Shown: positions 1 through 12,425 of the stretch, in pieces
Layout of the letters: each line of letters begins with the position of its first letter
How positions within the stretch are numbered: the stretch's first letter is position 1
Source: Tubiluchus corallicola
Lineage: Eukaryota; Priapulida; Priapulimorpha; Priapulimorphida; Tubiluchidae
Assembly: GCA_030141605.1 (NCBI GenBank)
Contig: JAQGDQ010001104.1
Span: 1 to 62,484, forward strand
DNA: 62,484 nt
Reading direction: 5' to 3'
The notes under the pieces: generated by a model
The model's database searches: none
The model's input: the letters and a program-made list of their open reading frames with translations, nothing else
Told to the model about the DNA's origin: nothing
Program-made: the position numbers and the translations under genes

Positions 1-323
1 TAATAAATAAATAAAAACCCAGGGTAAAAGCTGTAAGCAGAATCTTAATGAACAAATTGGGTGAGTTTGAGTGATGAACGAACAGGATTGAGTGAGTGGA
101 TGAATAAGAGTATAACTGAATGAGTGATTGACGGAGTGTGTCTGAGTGAAGGTGTGTATCAAAGAAAGAATGGTCGAATAAATAGTGAATGAATAAAGAA
201 AACAAAGGACGAAGAAGTGAATGAGTGAAGGAATGAATGCATGAACGACAAAGCAAGCTAACTAACAAAAAAGTCATCTGTGACAACCACATTCTCAAAG
301 TAAAAAATCATATTAAATCTTAC
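1..323. repeat. Degenerate GAAT/GAGT-rich sequence
   Basis: The first 300 bases are an imperfect run of short words such as gaatgagtg and tgaatgaa. I see no gene here. It looks like a decayed microsatellite. Confidence 0.5.
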
Positions 324-430
324 CGATGTGAATTTTACTTTTAGATTTTCAGGTATTATAGCAAGCAATGCAGCGTTTTTTCTGGCAAAGGCTTGGTAAT
401 CCTTCTTCTTTGCTGTGTAATTTGGACAGT
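324..430 (-). CDS. Isolated internal exon of an unidentified gene
   Basis: On the minus strand a 107-nt segment runs from a 3' splice site (ttaattacag) to a consensus donor (gtaagat). It stays open in one frame after two leftover bases: 35 residues starting CPNYTAKKKDYQAF and ending ENLKVKFTS. The exon enters in phase 2 and leaves in phase 0. I do not recognise the family. The downstream exons would lie before base 1, and no convincing upstream exon was found. It could also be a chance open segment, but the two good splice sites and non-repetitive composition favour a real exon. Confidence 0.4.
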
Positions 431-559
431 CTGTAATTAAAAGGCAATAAATTTTGATTTTAATTATTCAGAAGTTGACTTACTTAAGATTAGATTAGTT
501 TATTTTAGCATGAAAGCCATACAAAAAACATCAAAACATTACAAATAAAATAATAGCAT

Positions 560-787
560 AGGGTAGTGTAGGATATTGCGGGGTAGGGTGCGGGTGGATA
601 GGGTAGGGTAAGGTAAGGTAAATCAAGATAAGGTAAGGCAAGGTAAGGTAGTGTATGATAAGGTAAGGTAAGGTAGATTAAGGTGAGATAATGTAAGGTA
701 AGGTAAGATAAAGTAAGATAAGATAAGGTAAGGTAAGGTAAGGTAAGGTAAGGTAATTAAGGTAAGGTAAGGTACAGTAAGGTAAGA
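560..787. repeat. (GGTAA)n pentanucleotide tract
   Basis: Imperfect tandem ggtaa/gataa units. An open frame on the opposite strand (YLTLPYLTLPYL) is only the translation of this repeat. Confidence 0.8.
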
Positions 788-1594
788 ATAGGTATAGGTG
801 TCCTATGCAGACTTGCAAAGGCTTCACAAAAACTGTTATATAAAATAGGGAGAGATCCAGTGAATGCATCGTACAATTATACTGGGGGTAAGTAGCTGGT
901 GGAATGTAACAGGAATAGTTCATAGATGGCAGCACCTAATTAAAATGTACAATTACAACTTCCACAATCAGTCTCATATTCAATATCAGTCTGTGAAATA
1001 TCATCATCATTGCCGGCACAAGATTTAGACTCTGAATCCAAAACGCTAGCAAGGACTCCATCTAATTGCTGCCTTCCGCTCATCATTTCAGCTGGTAAAA
1101 AAGTATCAGTTAATATACTATTATTACTTTTAGTCTATTACTATTACTATTAGTTATTAGTATTTTCGTTAATATCATAATCATCATTATGATTATCAGG
1201 GTGATGATGATTATTTCAAGTGATACTAATAATCAACGAATTTAGTTGGCTACATAACACATGCAAATTACTCATTTCAAAAAGTTTGCTTCTTATTCAA
1301 TCCAATGCAAAGATGAAGTCTGACAAAACAATTTTCAACGACTGCTGTCAATTACGTGCATACCGCAGTAAAATTATGCAGTTATTCGATTAGAATACTT
1401 GCATCAAAACAACAATTTCGGCCTTGGTTGCTTTGTTTACACTAGTGTATGTGAAAGTCATGTTTGAAGTTGTTGATCACTCACTTTGTTATGTAAAAAA
1501 CAGTATGTAAGTGAAATAAAATTTCAAAACGAATTTTTCAAGCTTTATGTTTATGAAGGGTTTTCTTGTGCTTCAAGCGAATTTAGTCATGTAA
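788..1594. repeat. 807-bp direct repeat, copy A
   Basis: This block reappears in the same orientation and with the same length at 10224-11030; the stretches I compared are essentially identical. Homology starts at ataggtataggtgtcc and stops at ttagtcatgtaa. The left flank is the GGTAA tract and the right flank is the fold-back element. A diverged relative of the first part lies at 27905-28090. Confidence 0.9.
940..1091 (-). CDS. Possible terminal exon inside the 807-bp repeat (copy A)
   Basis: After a 3' splice site (ttttttaccag) the minus strand is open for 49 codons to a TAA stop. The peptide starts EMMSGRQQLDGVLASVL and ends in an acidic, cysteine-containing tail (YETDCGSCNCTF). It enters in phase 2. 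Composition is protein-like rather than repeat-like, but I do not recognise it and see no connected upstream exon. It is duplicated at 10376-10527, so it may be the end of a mobile-element gene. Confidence 0.3.
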
Positions 1595-1756
1595 TATTTG
1601 GTTTAAAGAACTGGTCAGAGATTTGCTCCATCCTCAGTTGGACCAGTCATTCAGCTTTGGACCAATAGATGTGTAATTTGACATGCTCACATGATTGAAG
1701 TTGGCTGTAGCATACTGTGTGTGAATGTGTGTGTGCGTGCGTGCGTGAGTGTGCAG

Positions 1757-2995
1757 TCGAGAATGGTTTAGCTTCCTCAGAGGTAGTTGAGGTGACGTCG
1801 AGAATGGTTTAGCTTCCTCAGAGGTAGGTGAGGTGACATCGAGAATGGTTTAGCTTCCTCAGAGGTAGGTGAGGTGACATCGAGAATGGTTTAGCTTCCT
1901 CAGAGCAGGTGTAGGTGAGGTAACATCGAGAATGGTTTAGCTTCCTCAGAGGTAGGTGAGGTGACATCGAGAATGGTTTAGCTTCCTCAGAGGCTGGTGA
2001 GGTAACATCGAGAATGGTTTAGCTTCCTCAGAGGTAGGTGAGGTGACATCGAGAATGGTTTAGCTTCCTCAGAGGTAGGTGAGGTAACATCGAGAATGGT
2101 TTAGCTTCCTCAGAGGTACTTGAGGTGACATCGAGAATGGTTTAGCTTCCTCAGAGGTAGGTGAGGTGACATCGAGAATGGTTTAGCTTCCTCAGAGGTA
2201 GGTGAGGTAACATCGAGAATGGTTTAGCTTCCTCAGAGGTAGTTGAGGTGACATCGAGAATGGTTTAGCTTCCTCAGAGGTAGGTGAGGTGACATCGAGA
2301 ATGGTTTAGCTTCCTCAGAGGTAGGTGAGGTGACATCGAGAATGGTTTAGCTTCCTCAGAGGCAGGTGTAGGTGAGGTAACATCGAGAATGGTTTAGCTT
2401 CCTCAGAGGTAGGTGAGGTGACATCGAGAATGGTTTAGCTTCCTCAGAGGTAGGTGAGGTAACATCGAGAATGGTTTAGCTTCCTCAGAGGCTGGTGAGG
2501 TGACATCGAGAATGGTTTAGCTTCCTCAGAGGCTGGTGAGGTAACATCGAGAATGGTTTAGCTTCCTCAGAGGTAGGTGAGGTAACATCGAGAATGGTTT
2601 AGCTTCCTCAGAGGTAGGTGAGGTAACATCGAGAATGGTTTAGCTTCCTCAGAGGCTGGTGTCACTTGAGGTGACATCGAGAATGGTTTAGCTTCCTCAG
2701 AGGCAGGTGAGGTGACATCGAGAATGGTTTAGCTTCCTCAGAGGTAGGTGAGGTAACATCGAGAATGGTTTAGCTTCCTCAGAGGTAGGTGAGGTAACAT
2801 CGAGAATGGTTTAGCTTCCTCAGAGGCTGGTGAGGTGACATCGAGAATGGTTTAGCTTCCTCAGAGGCTGGTGAGGTAACGTCGAGAATGGTTTAGCTTC
2901 CTCAGAGGCTGGTGAGGTAACATCGAGAATGGTTTAGCTTCCTCAGAGGCTGGTGAGGTGACGTCGAGAATGGTTTATCTTCCTCAGAGGCTGGC
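1757..2995 (+). repeat. 41-bp minisatellite, left arm
   Basis: About 30 tandem units of roughly 41 bp with the core tcgagaatggtttagcttcc, followed by tcagaggtaggtgaggt. Variants include aggctggtgaggtaa and some longer units. Most junctions read GACATCGAG or AACATCGAG. Confidence 0.9.
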
Positions 2996-3600
2996 TTCAG
3001 GTAAATTCATGCGGTGACATTCAGTCCAACCTTCCACATGAACAGTAGTAACATTAAGCAAACTGTCCCAAGTATCCATTTGGCTGTAAATTCCGATAGT
3101 GGACAAAATGCATCATAACATATCTGGACTGCTCGAAAACGTTGCTGTCCTTTAACTGTGTAATCACAGTTCTAAAAATGCTAAATGCCAAATTGTAGCA
3201 AATTACATAATCCACAGGTAACACGTACAGAGCAAACGTCTTTACTTCATAGCGAGAAACGTGCCGACTGAAGCCGTTTAAAATAAAACTAGGACAACAA
3301 CCTAGTTTCCAATTTATGCACTTGTTGAAGGACAGGTGTGTGTGGCTTTCCCATCCCGCAGTACTTACAGTACATATTCATAATACTAGCTAAACATTCA
3401 TCTATAGTAAACTGTTTATCAAAACTGAAACACGTAAACTCCAGCTGCAAGTGTCATATTAATACCTGTTCATAACAAAGAGTGAAACAAGAAATGTAGA
3501 ACTTTATTCTACTAAAAGAACTGCAAACACAATAAGACTGCTTTCAATTAAATTTATTTAATATAAATTGAAATTCGATTGGGAACAATAAGGTTTTTAA

Positions 3601-3885
3601 AATTATTATTATTATTATTACTATTACTATTACTATTACTATTACTATTACTATTACTATTACTATTACTATTACTATTACTATTACTATTACTATTACT
3701 ATTACTATTACTATTACTATTACTATTACTATTACTATTACTATTACTATTACTATTACTATTACTATTACTATTACTATTACTATTACTATTACTATTA
3801 CTATTACTATTACTATTACTATTACTATTACTATTACTATTACTATTACTATTACTATTACTACTACTATTATTATTTACTATTA
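3601..3885. repeat. (ATTACT)n microsatellite
   Basis: About 45 hexamer units of attact at the inner end of the left fold-back arm, with ATT runs at both edges. The poly-Leu and Ser-Asn reading frames across it are shadows. Confidence 0.95.
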
Positions 3886-4257
3886 TTTTCATTACTTACA
3901 CCTTTTTGTTTCTTTTATAACTCACACATGCTTCAGGCTAAGTTCACGAACCTCACAGGGCACACTCCTTGGCAAGGAGATTTATGTTAATATGCGACCC
4001 GTCACCCTCCTGTCAAAGGTCACAGAGCGGGCAGAACATCTTGTTTTTTTTCGTTAGGCTAGATCTTCTTCTACGAGTTTTTCAGCCTGGACCTCAATTT
4101 TTGGCATGCGGCTAGGTGGTGGTGAGTTGCTGTGCATGACTGAATATTAGCCATTTGAGTATGGGAATTTTTTCTGTAGGGAAAAAAAACAAAATCGAGG
4201 GGTTCGACATTTTGTTAAAAATCCATTTAATGTATGCGGTAAACAAAGTGTTTTTTA

Positions 4258-4594
4258 TAGGTTTTACACGTCAAATGTAGACACAGGAAAGTTCAAATAT
4301 GACGTAGGTAAGTCAAATGTAGAAGCATCACTTTGAATAAATAGGTAATTAACTCATTTAAGTGCAAATTACAAAAAGATAAACCAAAGATAGTCATCAC
4401 CTCTTTCATACCACCTATCCACATTTAAGATACCAATGTCTCATTTTACTTACCAAAAATGCTTAAAATTTTTTGAAAACCATTGTTAACACATTTGAAC
4501 TACCTAAGTCTACATTTGAGTTACCAAGACACATTTGAACTACCTAAATCTACATTTGACTTAACGTAGGTCTACATTTGACATGTAAAACCTA
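4258..4594. mobile_element. TA-flanked MITE, copy 1
   Basis: Terminal inverted repeats TAGGTTTTACACGTCAAATG on the left and its near reverse complement, ending GACATGTAAAACCTA, on the right, with TA on both outer sides. Inside are short tandem words such as acatttgacttacc. The TA duplication suggests a Tc1/mariner-type non-autonomous element (inference). It sits in the centre of the fold-back. Confidence 0.75.
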
Positions 4595-4619
4595 TATTGT
4601 AATTATAATTATGTAGATT

Positions 4620-5180
4620 ATAGAACGGTAGATTATACGACCTTTCATAGGTCCAGCGGTTGTTGTGGTGTACAAGGTCTTAATTTTAGCGGTTGCTAAG
4701 GTGTAAAATGACTATGTCATCCAAAACAGATAAGGTACATACTCTTTGACAATTGAGGCCACACAGATACAACATACAGAAAACATTGTAAAACATCGAC
4801 AAAGAGGTCATCAACATAGAATGTCTCAATCATATCGAAACAAATTAAAGCTTGGGGTGAGGCGGGTTTGACACTAACAAATGTTGCCCCACCTGGGGTC
4901 ACCTAAAGGCCATCTGCAGGAAATATGTCAAACGTATTGTAGAATATATCAAATCAAAACCTATACAGAGAGCCGATTTGACGTGGTTCATTAAAACATC
5001 GAGCCTCATTTGCAAATGACTCAATTTTCTTTATTTTGCCAAAACCTTTTGCCCTTCGTCCTAGCTTTTTGGTGTGTAGTTGCATGAAATGCATGTCAAA
5101 CTGAATGACCAAAGTCAAAAATTTTGGGCCGTCTGGGGTCACACAGAGGACATCTAAAGGAAATGTCGCAAACAACTGTG
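4620..5180. other. Unassigned segment with two related sub-blocks
   Basis: On the minus strand two partly similar stretches (4717-4902 and 4954-5175) are open for 61 and 73 codons, and both contain a variant of gtgaccccag near their start. They may be a diverged tandem duplication. I cannot assign a gene. Confidence 0.3.
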
Positions 5181-5247
5181 CAATAATTAATGGATACTAT
5201 AAGCTCAGAAACTCGGTACTAGAATCATAAGGAATGAAAGCGTCAAA

Positions 5248-5790
<543 letters not shown>

Positions 5791-5809
5791 TTAAGGATCT
5801 GGTCTGGGA

Positions 5810-5992
5810 TTAATTTAGGAAGATGCTTAATGTTAAGTTAGTAATGTAGCAGTCCAGGACATTATAATCAGAGGCTGGTATGAAGGCACCATCAGAGTGT
5901 TTCTGACGCATTTGTATATGTGTAGGATGCCTGGCAACGTGATAACATGTGACCTCCAATAAACCATCGTGGCTTTGTGCTTGAGCAATCAT
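5810..5992 (-). other. Unassigned 60-codon open stretch
   Basis: The minus strand is open from an ATG at 5992, with mixed composition (MIAQAQSHDGLLEVTCYHVA at the start). No clear splice sites or family resemblance. It could be part of an old transposon. Confidence 0.2.
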
Positions 5993-6356
5993 TCTACCTC
6001 ATGTAATACGATTGTGGTTATTGCAAATTTGACCTACACCATCATTGACGATCTGGTTGATTATTTTGAAACAAACAAATTTTTGTAAATACAAAACAAA
6101 AGCTGTGAGTTAAAGCATCTCCTGTCACAGAAGCAGAATCTTACCACAGTTTTTGACACAGTCAAAGACGTCCACTAGTTCATACTTTGCTTTGCTTTTA
6201 TTTTAATTACTTAATTTTGTCATTTACTCAATTATTCGTTCGATTAATCGTTAATTCGCTCGTTCACTAATTCATTCCTTCGTTTATTCAGCTATTCACT
6301 TATTCGTGCACCGATTTGTTCGAGTTTTATGTTCATGTGGTAACAGCATCATTGCA

Positions 6357-6560
6357 GGGTGGGGTGGGGTGGGGTGGCGTGAGTGTGGTAGGGTAGGGTA
6401 GGGTAGGGTAGGGTAGGGTAGGGTAGGGCAGGGCAGGGCAGGGCAGGGCAGGGCAGGGCAGAGCAGGGCAGGGCAGGGCAGGGCAGGGCAGGGCAGGGCA
6501 GGGCAGGGCAGGGCAGGGCAGAGCAGGACAGAGCAGAGCAAGGTACAATAGAGTAGAGTT
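6357..6560. repeat. (GGGTA)n to (GGGCA)n pentanucleotide array
   Basis: A GGGGT run, then GGGTA units, then about 23 GGGCA units, decaying into GAGCA. The opposite-strand Pro/Ala/Leu frames are shadows of the repeat. Confidence 0.9.
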
Positions 6561-6686
6561 GAGTTGAGTTTAAAGTAGAGAGTAAGGTAGAATAAGGAAA
6601 ACAAGAGAAGATTTGAGTAGACTACAGTCAGGTGAAGTAAAGTAAAGTAAATCAAAAAATGAAATCTCTTATTTTTCTTTTACCAG

Positions 6687-6857
6687 GGAAAAGTTGATAT
6701 GAACAACAAAATCAGTGAGGACATCTACATGGGACACTTTGACTTCACTGTTGCTGGGAAGAAATACAACATGCAACAAAAGATTGGACTCACCTCAGAA
6801 ACGTTGAAGCAGACCATGCCAGCTGTGTTAAAATCTGCTGTCAAAATGGCCGTCTAA
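6687..6857 (+). CDS. Isolated terminal exon of an unidentified gene
   Basis: After a good 3' splice site (tttcttttaccag) the frame is open in phase 0 for 56 codons to TAA. The peptide begins GKVDMNNKISEDIYMGHFDF and ends TMPAVLKSAVKMAV. It has alternating hydrophobic residues typical of beta strands, faintly like lipid-binding beta-sandwich proteins, but I cannot name the family. It lies in the centre of the fold-back structure and no partner exon was found. It may be a captured host exon. Confidence 0.45.
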   Translation, partial: GKVDMNNKISEDIYMGHFDFTVAGKKYNMQQKIGLTSETLKQTMPAVLKSAVKMAV

Positions 6858-7544
6858 TTTTTTTCCGGGAATTGGTTGAGAAAATGGGATAGAATAATTT
6901 AGAATTTCAGGCTTTAAAATTAACGTAATTATAAAAAAACCTTATTATTGCCAAGCGAATTTCAGCTTATACTAAATAAATTTAATTGAAAACAATCTTA
7001 TTGTGTTTGCAGTTCTTTTAGTAGAATAAAGTTCTACATTTCTTGCTCACTCTTTGTTATGAACAGGTATTATTATGACACTTGCAGCTGGAGTTTACGA
7101 GTTTCAGTTTTGATAAACAGTTTACTATAGATGAATGTTTAGCTAGTATTATGAATAGGTACTGTAAGTACTGCGGGATGGGAAAGCCCCACACACCTGT
7201 CCTTCAATAAGTGCATAAATTGGAAACTAGGTTGTTGTCCTAGTTTTATTTTAAACGGCTTCAGTCGGCACGTTTCTCGCTATGAAGTAAAGACGTTTGC
7301 TCTGTACGTTTTACCCGTGGACTATGTAATTTGCTGCAGTTTGGCATTTAGTATTTTATAACTGTGATTACAGTTAAAGGTCAGCAACGTTTTTGAGCAG
7401 TCCAGATATGTTATGATGCATTTTGTGCACTCTCGGAATTTAGAGCCAAATGGATACTCGGGACAGTTTGCTTAATCCGTTATGGAGTTACTACTGTTCA
7501 TGTGGAAGGTTGGAGTGAATATCACCGCATAAATTTACCTGACG

Positions 7545-8785
7545 CCAGCCTCTCAGGAAGCTAAACCATTCTCGACGTTACCTCACCAGCCTCTGAGGAA
7601 GCTAAACCATTCTCGACGTTACCTCACCAGCCTCTGAGGAAGCTAAACCATTCTCGACGTTACCTCACCAGCCTCTGAGGAAGCTAAACCATTCTCGACG
7701 TCACCTCACCTACCTCTGAGGAAGCTAAACCATTCTCGACGTCACCTCACCTACCTCTGAGGAAGCTAAACCATTCTCGACGTCACCTCACCTACCTCTG
7801 AGGAAGCTAAACCATTCTCGACGTCACCTCACCTACCTCTGAGGAAGCTAAACCATTCTCGACGTCACCTCACCTGACACCTGCCTCTGAGGAAGCTAAA
7901 CCATTCTCGATGTTACCTCACCTACCTCTGAGGAAGCTAAACCATTCTCGACGTTACCTCACCAGCCTCTGAGGAAGCTAAACCATTCTCGACGTTACCT
8001 CACCAGCCTCTGAGGAAGCTAAACCATTCTCGACGTTACCTCACCAGCCTCTGAGGAAGCTAAACCATTCTCGACGTTACCTCACCAGCCTCTGAGGAAG
8101 CTAAACCATTCTCGATGTCACCTCACCTACCTCTGAGGAAGCTAAACCATTCTCGATGTTACCTCACCTGACACCTGCCTCTGAGGAAGCTAAACCATTC
8201 TCGACGTCACCTCACCTACCTCTGAGGAAGCTAAACCATTCTCGACGTCACCTCACCTACCTCTGAGGAAGCTAAACCATTCTCGACGTCACCTCAACTA
8301 CCTCTGAGGAAGCTAAACCATTCTCGACGTTACCTCACCAGCCTCTGAGGAAGCCAAACCATTCTCGACGTCACCTCACCTACCTCTGAGGAAGATAAAC
8401 CATTCTTGACGTCACCTCAACTACCTCTGAGGAAGCTAAACCATTCTCGACGTCACCTCACCTACCTCTGAGGAAGCTAAACCATTCTTGACGTCACCTC
8501 ACCTACCTCTCAGGAAGCTAAACCATTCTCGATGTTACCTCACCAGCCTCTGAGGAAGCTAAACCATTCTCGACGTCACCTCACCTACCTCTGAGGAAGC
8601 TAAACCATTCTCGATGTTACCTCACCTGACACCTGCCTCTGAGGAAGCTAAACCATTCTCGACGTCACCTCACCTACCTCTGAGGAAGCTAAACCATTCT
8701 CGACGTCACCTCACCTACCTCTGAGGAAGCTAAACCATTCTCGACGTCACCTCAACTACCTCTGAGGAAGCTAAACCATTCTCGA
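7545..8785 (-). repeat. 41-bp minisatellite, right arm
   Basis: The inverted counterpart of the left array, about 30 units around ggaagctaaaccattctcga. Most junctions keep the CpG (CGACGTCACC or CGACGTTACC), unlike the left arm. Confidence 0.9.
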
Positions 8786-9283
8786 CTACACACTCACGCA
8801 CGCACGCACACACACATTCACACACAGTATGCTACAGCCAACTTCAATCATGTGAGCATGTCAAATTACACATCTATTGGTCCAAAGCTGAATGACTGGT
8901 CCAACTGAGGATGGAGCAAATCTCTGACCAGTTCTTTAAACCAAATATTACCATCTCACTCTAAAATACAAGTGCCAATGATAAAATGAATGAATGAATC
9001 ACAAACCATCCCACACCAAAGCTTCCAAAGCTCAATCACAGAGTTATAACACACCTTGCACTGTCACAGACAATAACAAATGACCCAGATCAGCCACTTC
9101 ACACTGCTGCCATCTGGATGCACATACAGGACTCTGCTTCATTCAGCAAGAGTGTTTCTAAAATAATGTTAGTTATTCACCAAAAAATGAAATTCATTAT
9201 TTAGGAGTAATTTTAGCATGCAATGATAGATTATATTATAACTGATTAATTTTCAGTATAAAAAAGATATATCGTTGTTTCTT

Positions 9284-9297
9284 GTTGCCATGGCAAC
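9284..9297. promoter_or_regulatory. RFX-type X-box palindrome
   Basis: GTTGCCATGGCAAC is a perfect 14-bp palindrome matching the known consensus of RFX transcription factors. A second, one-base-different copy (GTTGCCATAGCAAC) is at 9448-9461 within a loosely repeated ~165-bp context. No gene start is evident nearby, so function is unproven. Confidence 0.35.
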
Positions 9298-10223
9298 CGT
9301 TTTCAATACGCGATTTTGCCAAAATGGGCTAATTTTCCAGTTAAAATAAACTTTGTTGTTGAACTGTAATCTGCTTGTTGCATATGATAATATTAAAAAA
9401 TTAATTTTGATTTATTTCAAGTGCTAAAAAATTTGCTGTTGATTTTTGTTGCCATAGCAACGATTTTCGACTTCTATTTCACGCCCAAAACTGTTGACTT
9501 TATGAACAGCGAAAGGACCATTTCTCACTAAATCTCACATTTTTACCTTTAATTGTTCTCAAAAAATTTATTCCATTTCTTCACAAGATTCAAATTTACA
9601 GCATCCGGTTAGAAAATGTTGTCAAGATGCTTAGACATTACAAGTGCACTGTCTCTTGTAGTCTCTCTTTGAATGAGGAGGTTTGTCAGGACAATCTGGG
9701 CAAAAGAAAGTTGTCTGTAGACTACCACCGAACAACTATGACTAGAATTATCATTATCATTATCAGTGTGAAAGCCATGTTTAAAGTTGTAGATCACTCA
9801 CTTTGTAGAACAAGAATAAAAAAACTATACTACATATTTGCACAGAAAAGTGTTTATTAACTACAGACACATGAGTAGAATGACTGCTGCACTGAACACT
9901 GTGAATGAGAGTGTCCTGCACTGAACACTGAGAGTGAGAGTGTCCTGCACTGAACACTGTGAATGAGAGTGAGAGTGTCCTGCACTGAACACTGAGAGTG
10001 AGAGTCCTGCACTGAACACTGAGAGTGAGAGTGTCCTGCACTGAACACTGTGAATGAGAGTGAGTGTCCTGCACTGAACACTGTGAATGAGAGTGAGTGT
10101 CCTGCACTGAACACTGTGAATGAGAGTGAGTGTCCTGCACTGAACACTGAGAGTGAGAGTGAGAGTCCTGCACTGAACACTGAGAGTTAGACAGTGACTA
10201 GAAAGTAAAACCAGTCAATAAAT

Positions 10224-11030
10224 ATAGGTATAGGTGTCCTATGCAGACTTGCAAAGGCTTCACAAAAACTGTTATATAAAATAGGGAGAGATCCAGTGAA
10301 TGCATCGTACAATTATACTGGGGGTAAGTAGCTGGTGGAATGTAACAGGAATAGTTCATAGATGGCAGCACCTAATTAAAATGTACAATTACAACTTCCA
10401 CAATCAGTCTCATATTCAATATCAGTCTGTGAAATATCATCATCATTGCCGGCACAAGATTTAGACTCTGAATCCAAAACGCTAGCAAGGACTCCATCTA
10501 ATTGCTGCCTTCCGCTCATCATTTCAGCTGGTAAAAAAGTATCAGTTAATATACTATTATTACTTTTAGTCTATTACTATTACTATTAGTTATTAGTATT
10601 TTCGTTAATATCATAATCATCATTATGATTATCAGGGTGATGATGATTATTTCAAGTGATACTAATAATCAACGAATTTAGTTGGCTACATAACACATGC
10701 AAATTACTCATTTCAAAAAGTTTGCTTCTTATTCAATCCAATGCAAAGATGAAGTCTGACAAAACAATTTTCAACGACTGCTGTCAATTACGTGCATACC
10801 GCAGTAAAATTATGCAGTTATTCGATTAGAATACTTGCATCAAAACAACAATTTCGGCCTTGGTTGCTTTGTTTACACTAGTGTATGTGAAAGTCATGTT
10901 TGAAGTTGTTGATCACTCACTTTGTTATGTAAAAAACAGTATGTAAGTGAAATAAAATTTCAAAACGAATTTTTCAAGCTTTATGTTTATGAAGGGTTTT
11001 CTTGTGCTTCAAGCGAATTTAGTCATGTAA
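10224..11030. repeat. 807-bp direct repeat, copy B
   Basis: Same length as copy A, essentially identical where compared, same orientation, 9436 bp away. Downstream it continues into cacacgattag instead of the fold-back end. Confidence 0.9.
10376..10527 (-). CDS. Possible terminal exon, copy B
   Basis: Second copy of the 49-codon minus-strand exon-like segment described at 940-1091, with the same splice acceptor and stop. A possible separate Cys-rich open stretch lies upstream on this strand near 9640-9730 (contains CPDCPDKPPHSKRDYK), but no splice chain joining them is clear. Confidence 0.3.
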
Positions 11031-11330
11031 CACACGATTAGAAAGCCCGTGATATTCTCTATCTAACCGTATATAGTTTGTTAACAGGTAACGTAACGTG
11101 TAAAAAATAACTCAAACCCTAGTTGTAAAATGACATTACTTCAGAAAACAATCGCCAGGTTGCAGCACGAGGGAAAGAACGCGTATTTATTCTTGATAAT
11201 TCCCCGGCTCATCAGACTGCGCATGCGCCACTAGACTTCGAAGACATTTTCTGCATACAGTGGCGGCGCCACCTTATATAGGCCGCTTCTTTACCCTAAC
11301 CATTCTTTCATTCACTCATCCTCCCCTACC
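11031..11330. other. Promoter-like unique segment
   Basis: Contains TGCGCATGCGCC near 11220, an NRF1-like palindrome, and a TATA-like ttatatagg near 11274. It could be an LTR or a promoter fragment. No transcript can be proposed. Confidence 0.25.
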
Positions 11331-11339
11331 TTCCTTCTT

Positions 11340-11584
11340 CCTATCCATAATCTTACTATTTTTCCATTCCACCATGTCTACTAACCCTAACCATTCTTTC
11401 ATTCACTCATTTGTGCCACCCTAACAAGCCAAGCTTTCAAGGTGTCATACAGCAACTCTTTTATTTGGTTAATTTTACTTTATCAGCGTTTTTTTACCTA
11501 TACTGTTTCTTTTTCTTTCAATAATATTGTATGTTGATGTATTGTATATGTATTGCTGGAGTGAAATAAATTGATCGATTGATT
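11340..11584 (+). mobile_element. LINE-like 3' end with (ATTG)n tail
   Basis: AT-rich sequence ends in gagtgaaataaattgatcga followed by ttgattg. An AATAAA-like signal leading directly into a short tandem tail is typical of truncated non-LTR retrotransposon ends. Confidence 0.4.
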
Positions 11585-11728
11585 GCTTCTAAAAATTGTA
11601 GTGTGAGGGAGAGGGCAAACTCAAGTGCCGCCCGGATCCTAGCTACGCCATTGCAGTGGAATTGATACATCTAAGATTAGTTAAAACTAATCTCAAACTT
11701 TGCTGCAAACGCGATTTTTTATTTTTAA

Positions 11729-12015
11729 GATTCTTCTTCTTCTTCTTCTTCTTCCCAGCTTTTCCCTATGCGGGGTCGCCGTTGTGAATGAGTCTTCTCC
11801 ACGCATTCCTGTTGTCGACCATAGATTAGAGCGGGTCTGACCACTGCTTTGTGGACTTTACCTTTAAGTCTCACCGACCCATTCATAGAAGGTTTTGGCG
11901 CAGTTTTTACAGGCGGATGCCCTACCTGACCTTAACCCTCCCTATTTATCCGGGCTTGGGACCGGCACTGAGTTGGGCTGGCTTGCATAGTGGCTAGGTT
12001 TTTTTTTATTTTTAA
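11729..12015 (+). mobile_element. Short retroposon with conserved animal-wide segment
   Basis: Starts with (TTC)n, then tttccctatgcggggtcgcc, contains ggcggatgccctacctgac and tatccgggcttgggaccggc, and ends near a poly-T run. From memory these phrases recur in repeats of many animal genomes, especially fish. The exact family name is not recalled. Confidence 0.5.
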
Positions 12016-12204
12016 GATTATTGACCAATAAAAATTACAGCAGTTTAAATTCATTTTAGTGGTGCAGGAGGTTTTGGAACGAACAATGGTTTTTTAAGTT
12101 GCCAAGTGGCACGCAATTCATGTTCCAATATTTTAGCTAACTAAATACAGATACAACAACTAACAACACAACAAGTAAAACTGCTTTACAAGAATAGACT
12201 GAAT

Positions 12205-12309
12205 TATATCATCACCATCACCATCACCATCGCCATCACCATCATCAGTATCATCATCGTCGTCGTCTTCACCATCATCATCATCATCACCATCTTCATC
12301 ATCGTCGTT

Positions 12310-12340
<31 letters not shown>

Positions 12341-12425
12341 TCACTATCATTATCATCGTCGTCTTCACCATCATCATCATCACCATCATCTTCATCGCCA
12401 TCATCATCATCATCATCAACGACAA
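12205..12425. repeat. (ATC/GTC)n trinucleotide tract
   Basis: Imperfect ATC/GTC repeat. Poly-Asp and poly-Met frames on the other strand are shadows. Confidence 0.9.

Larger units (their letters stand above)
9769..11030. mobile_element. Composite repeat element with 29-bp minisatellite, copy B
   Basis: The order is: gtgaaagccatgtttaaagt, a spacer, the phrase acagacacatgagtag, a 29-bp tandem array (about 9880-10190), gtagaaagtaaaaccagtca or a near variant, then the 807-bp block. The same order occurs at 27230-28090. The array unit is ctgcactgaacactgagag plus tgagagtgtc, with a gtgaatgagagtgag variant. All three minus frames are open because the unit lacks stops, which is not evidence of coding. 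Confidence 0.7.

Noticed and set aside
1757-2995. Regular direct repeats reminiscent of a CRISPR array
   Set aside because: Units are contiguous with no unique spacers, the DNA is from an intron-bearing animal genome, and an inverted copy exists. It is a minisatellite.
6357-6560. GGGTA array as a telomere
   Set aside because: The unit is five bases, drifts to GGGCA, and lies inside the fold-back centre far from any end.
9857-10180. Repetitive Ser/Gln/His-rich ORFs on the minus strand (also 27274-27854)
   Set aside because: All three frames are open because the 29-bp unit lacks stops; no single frame is favoured.
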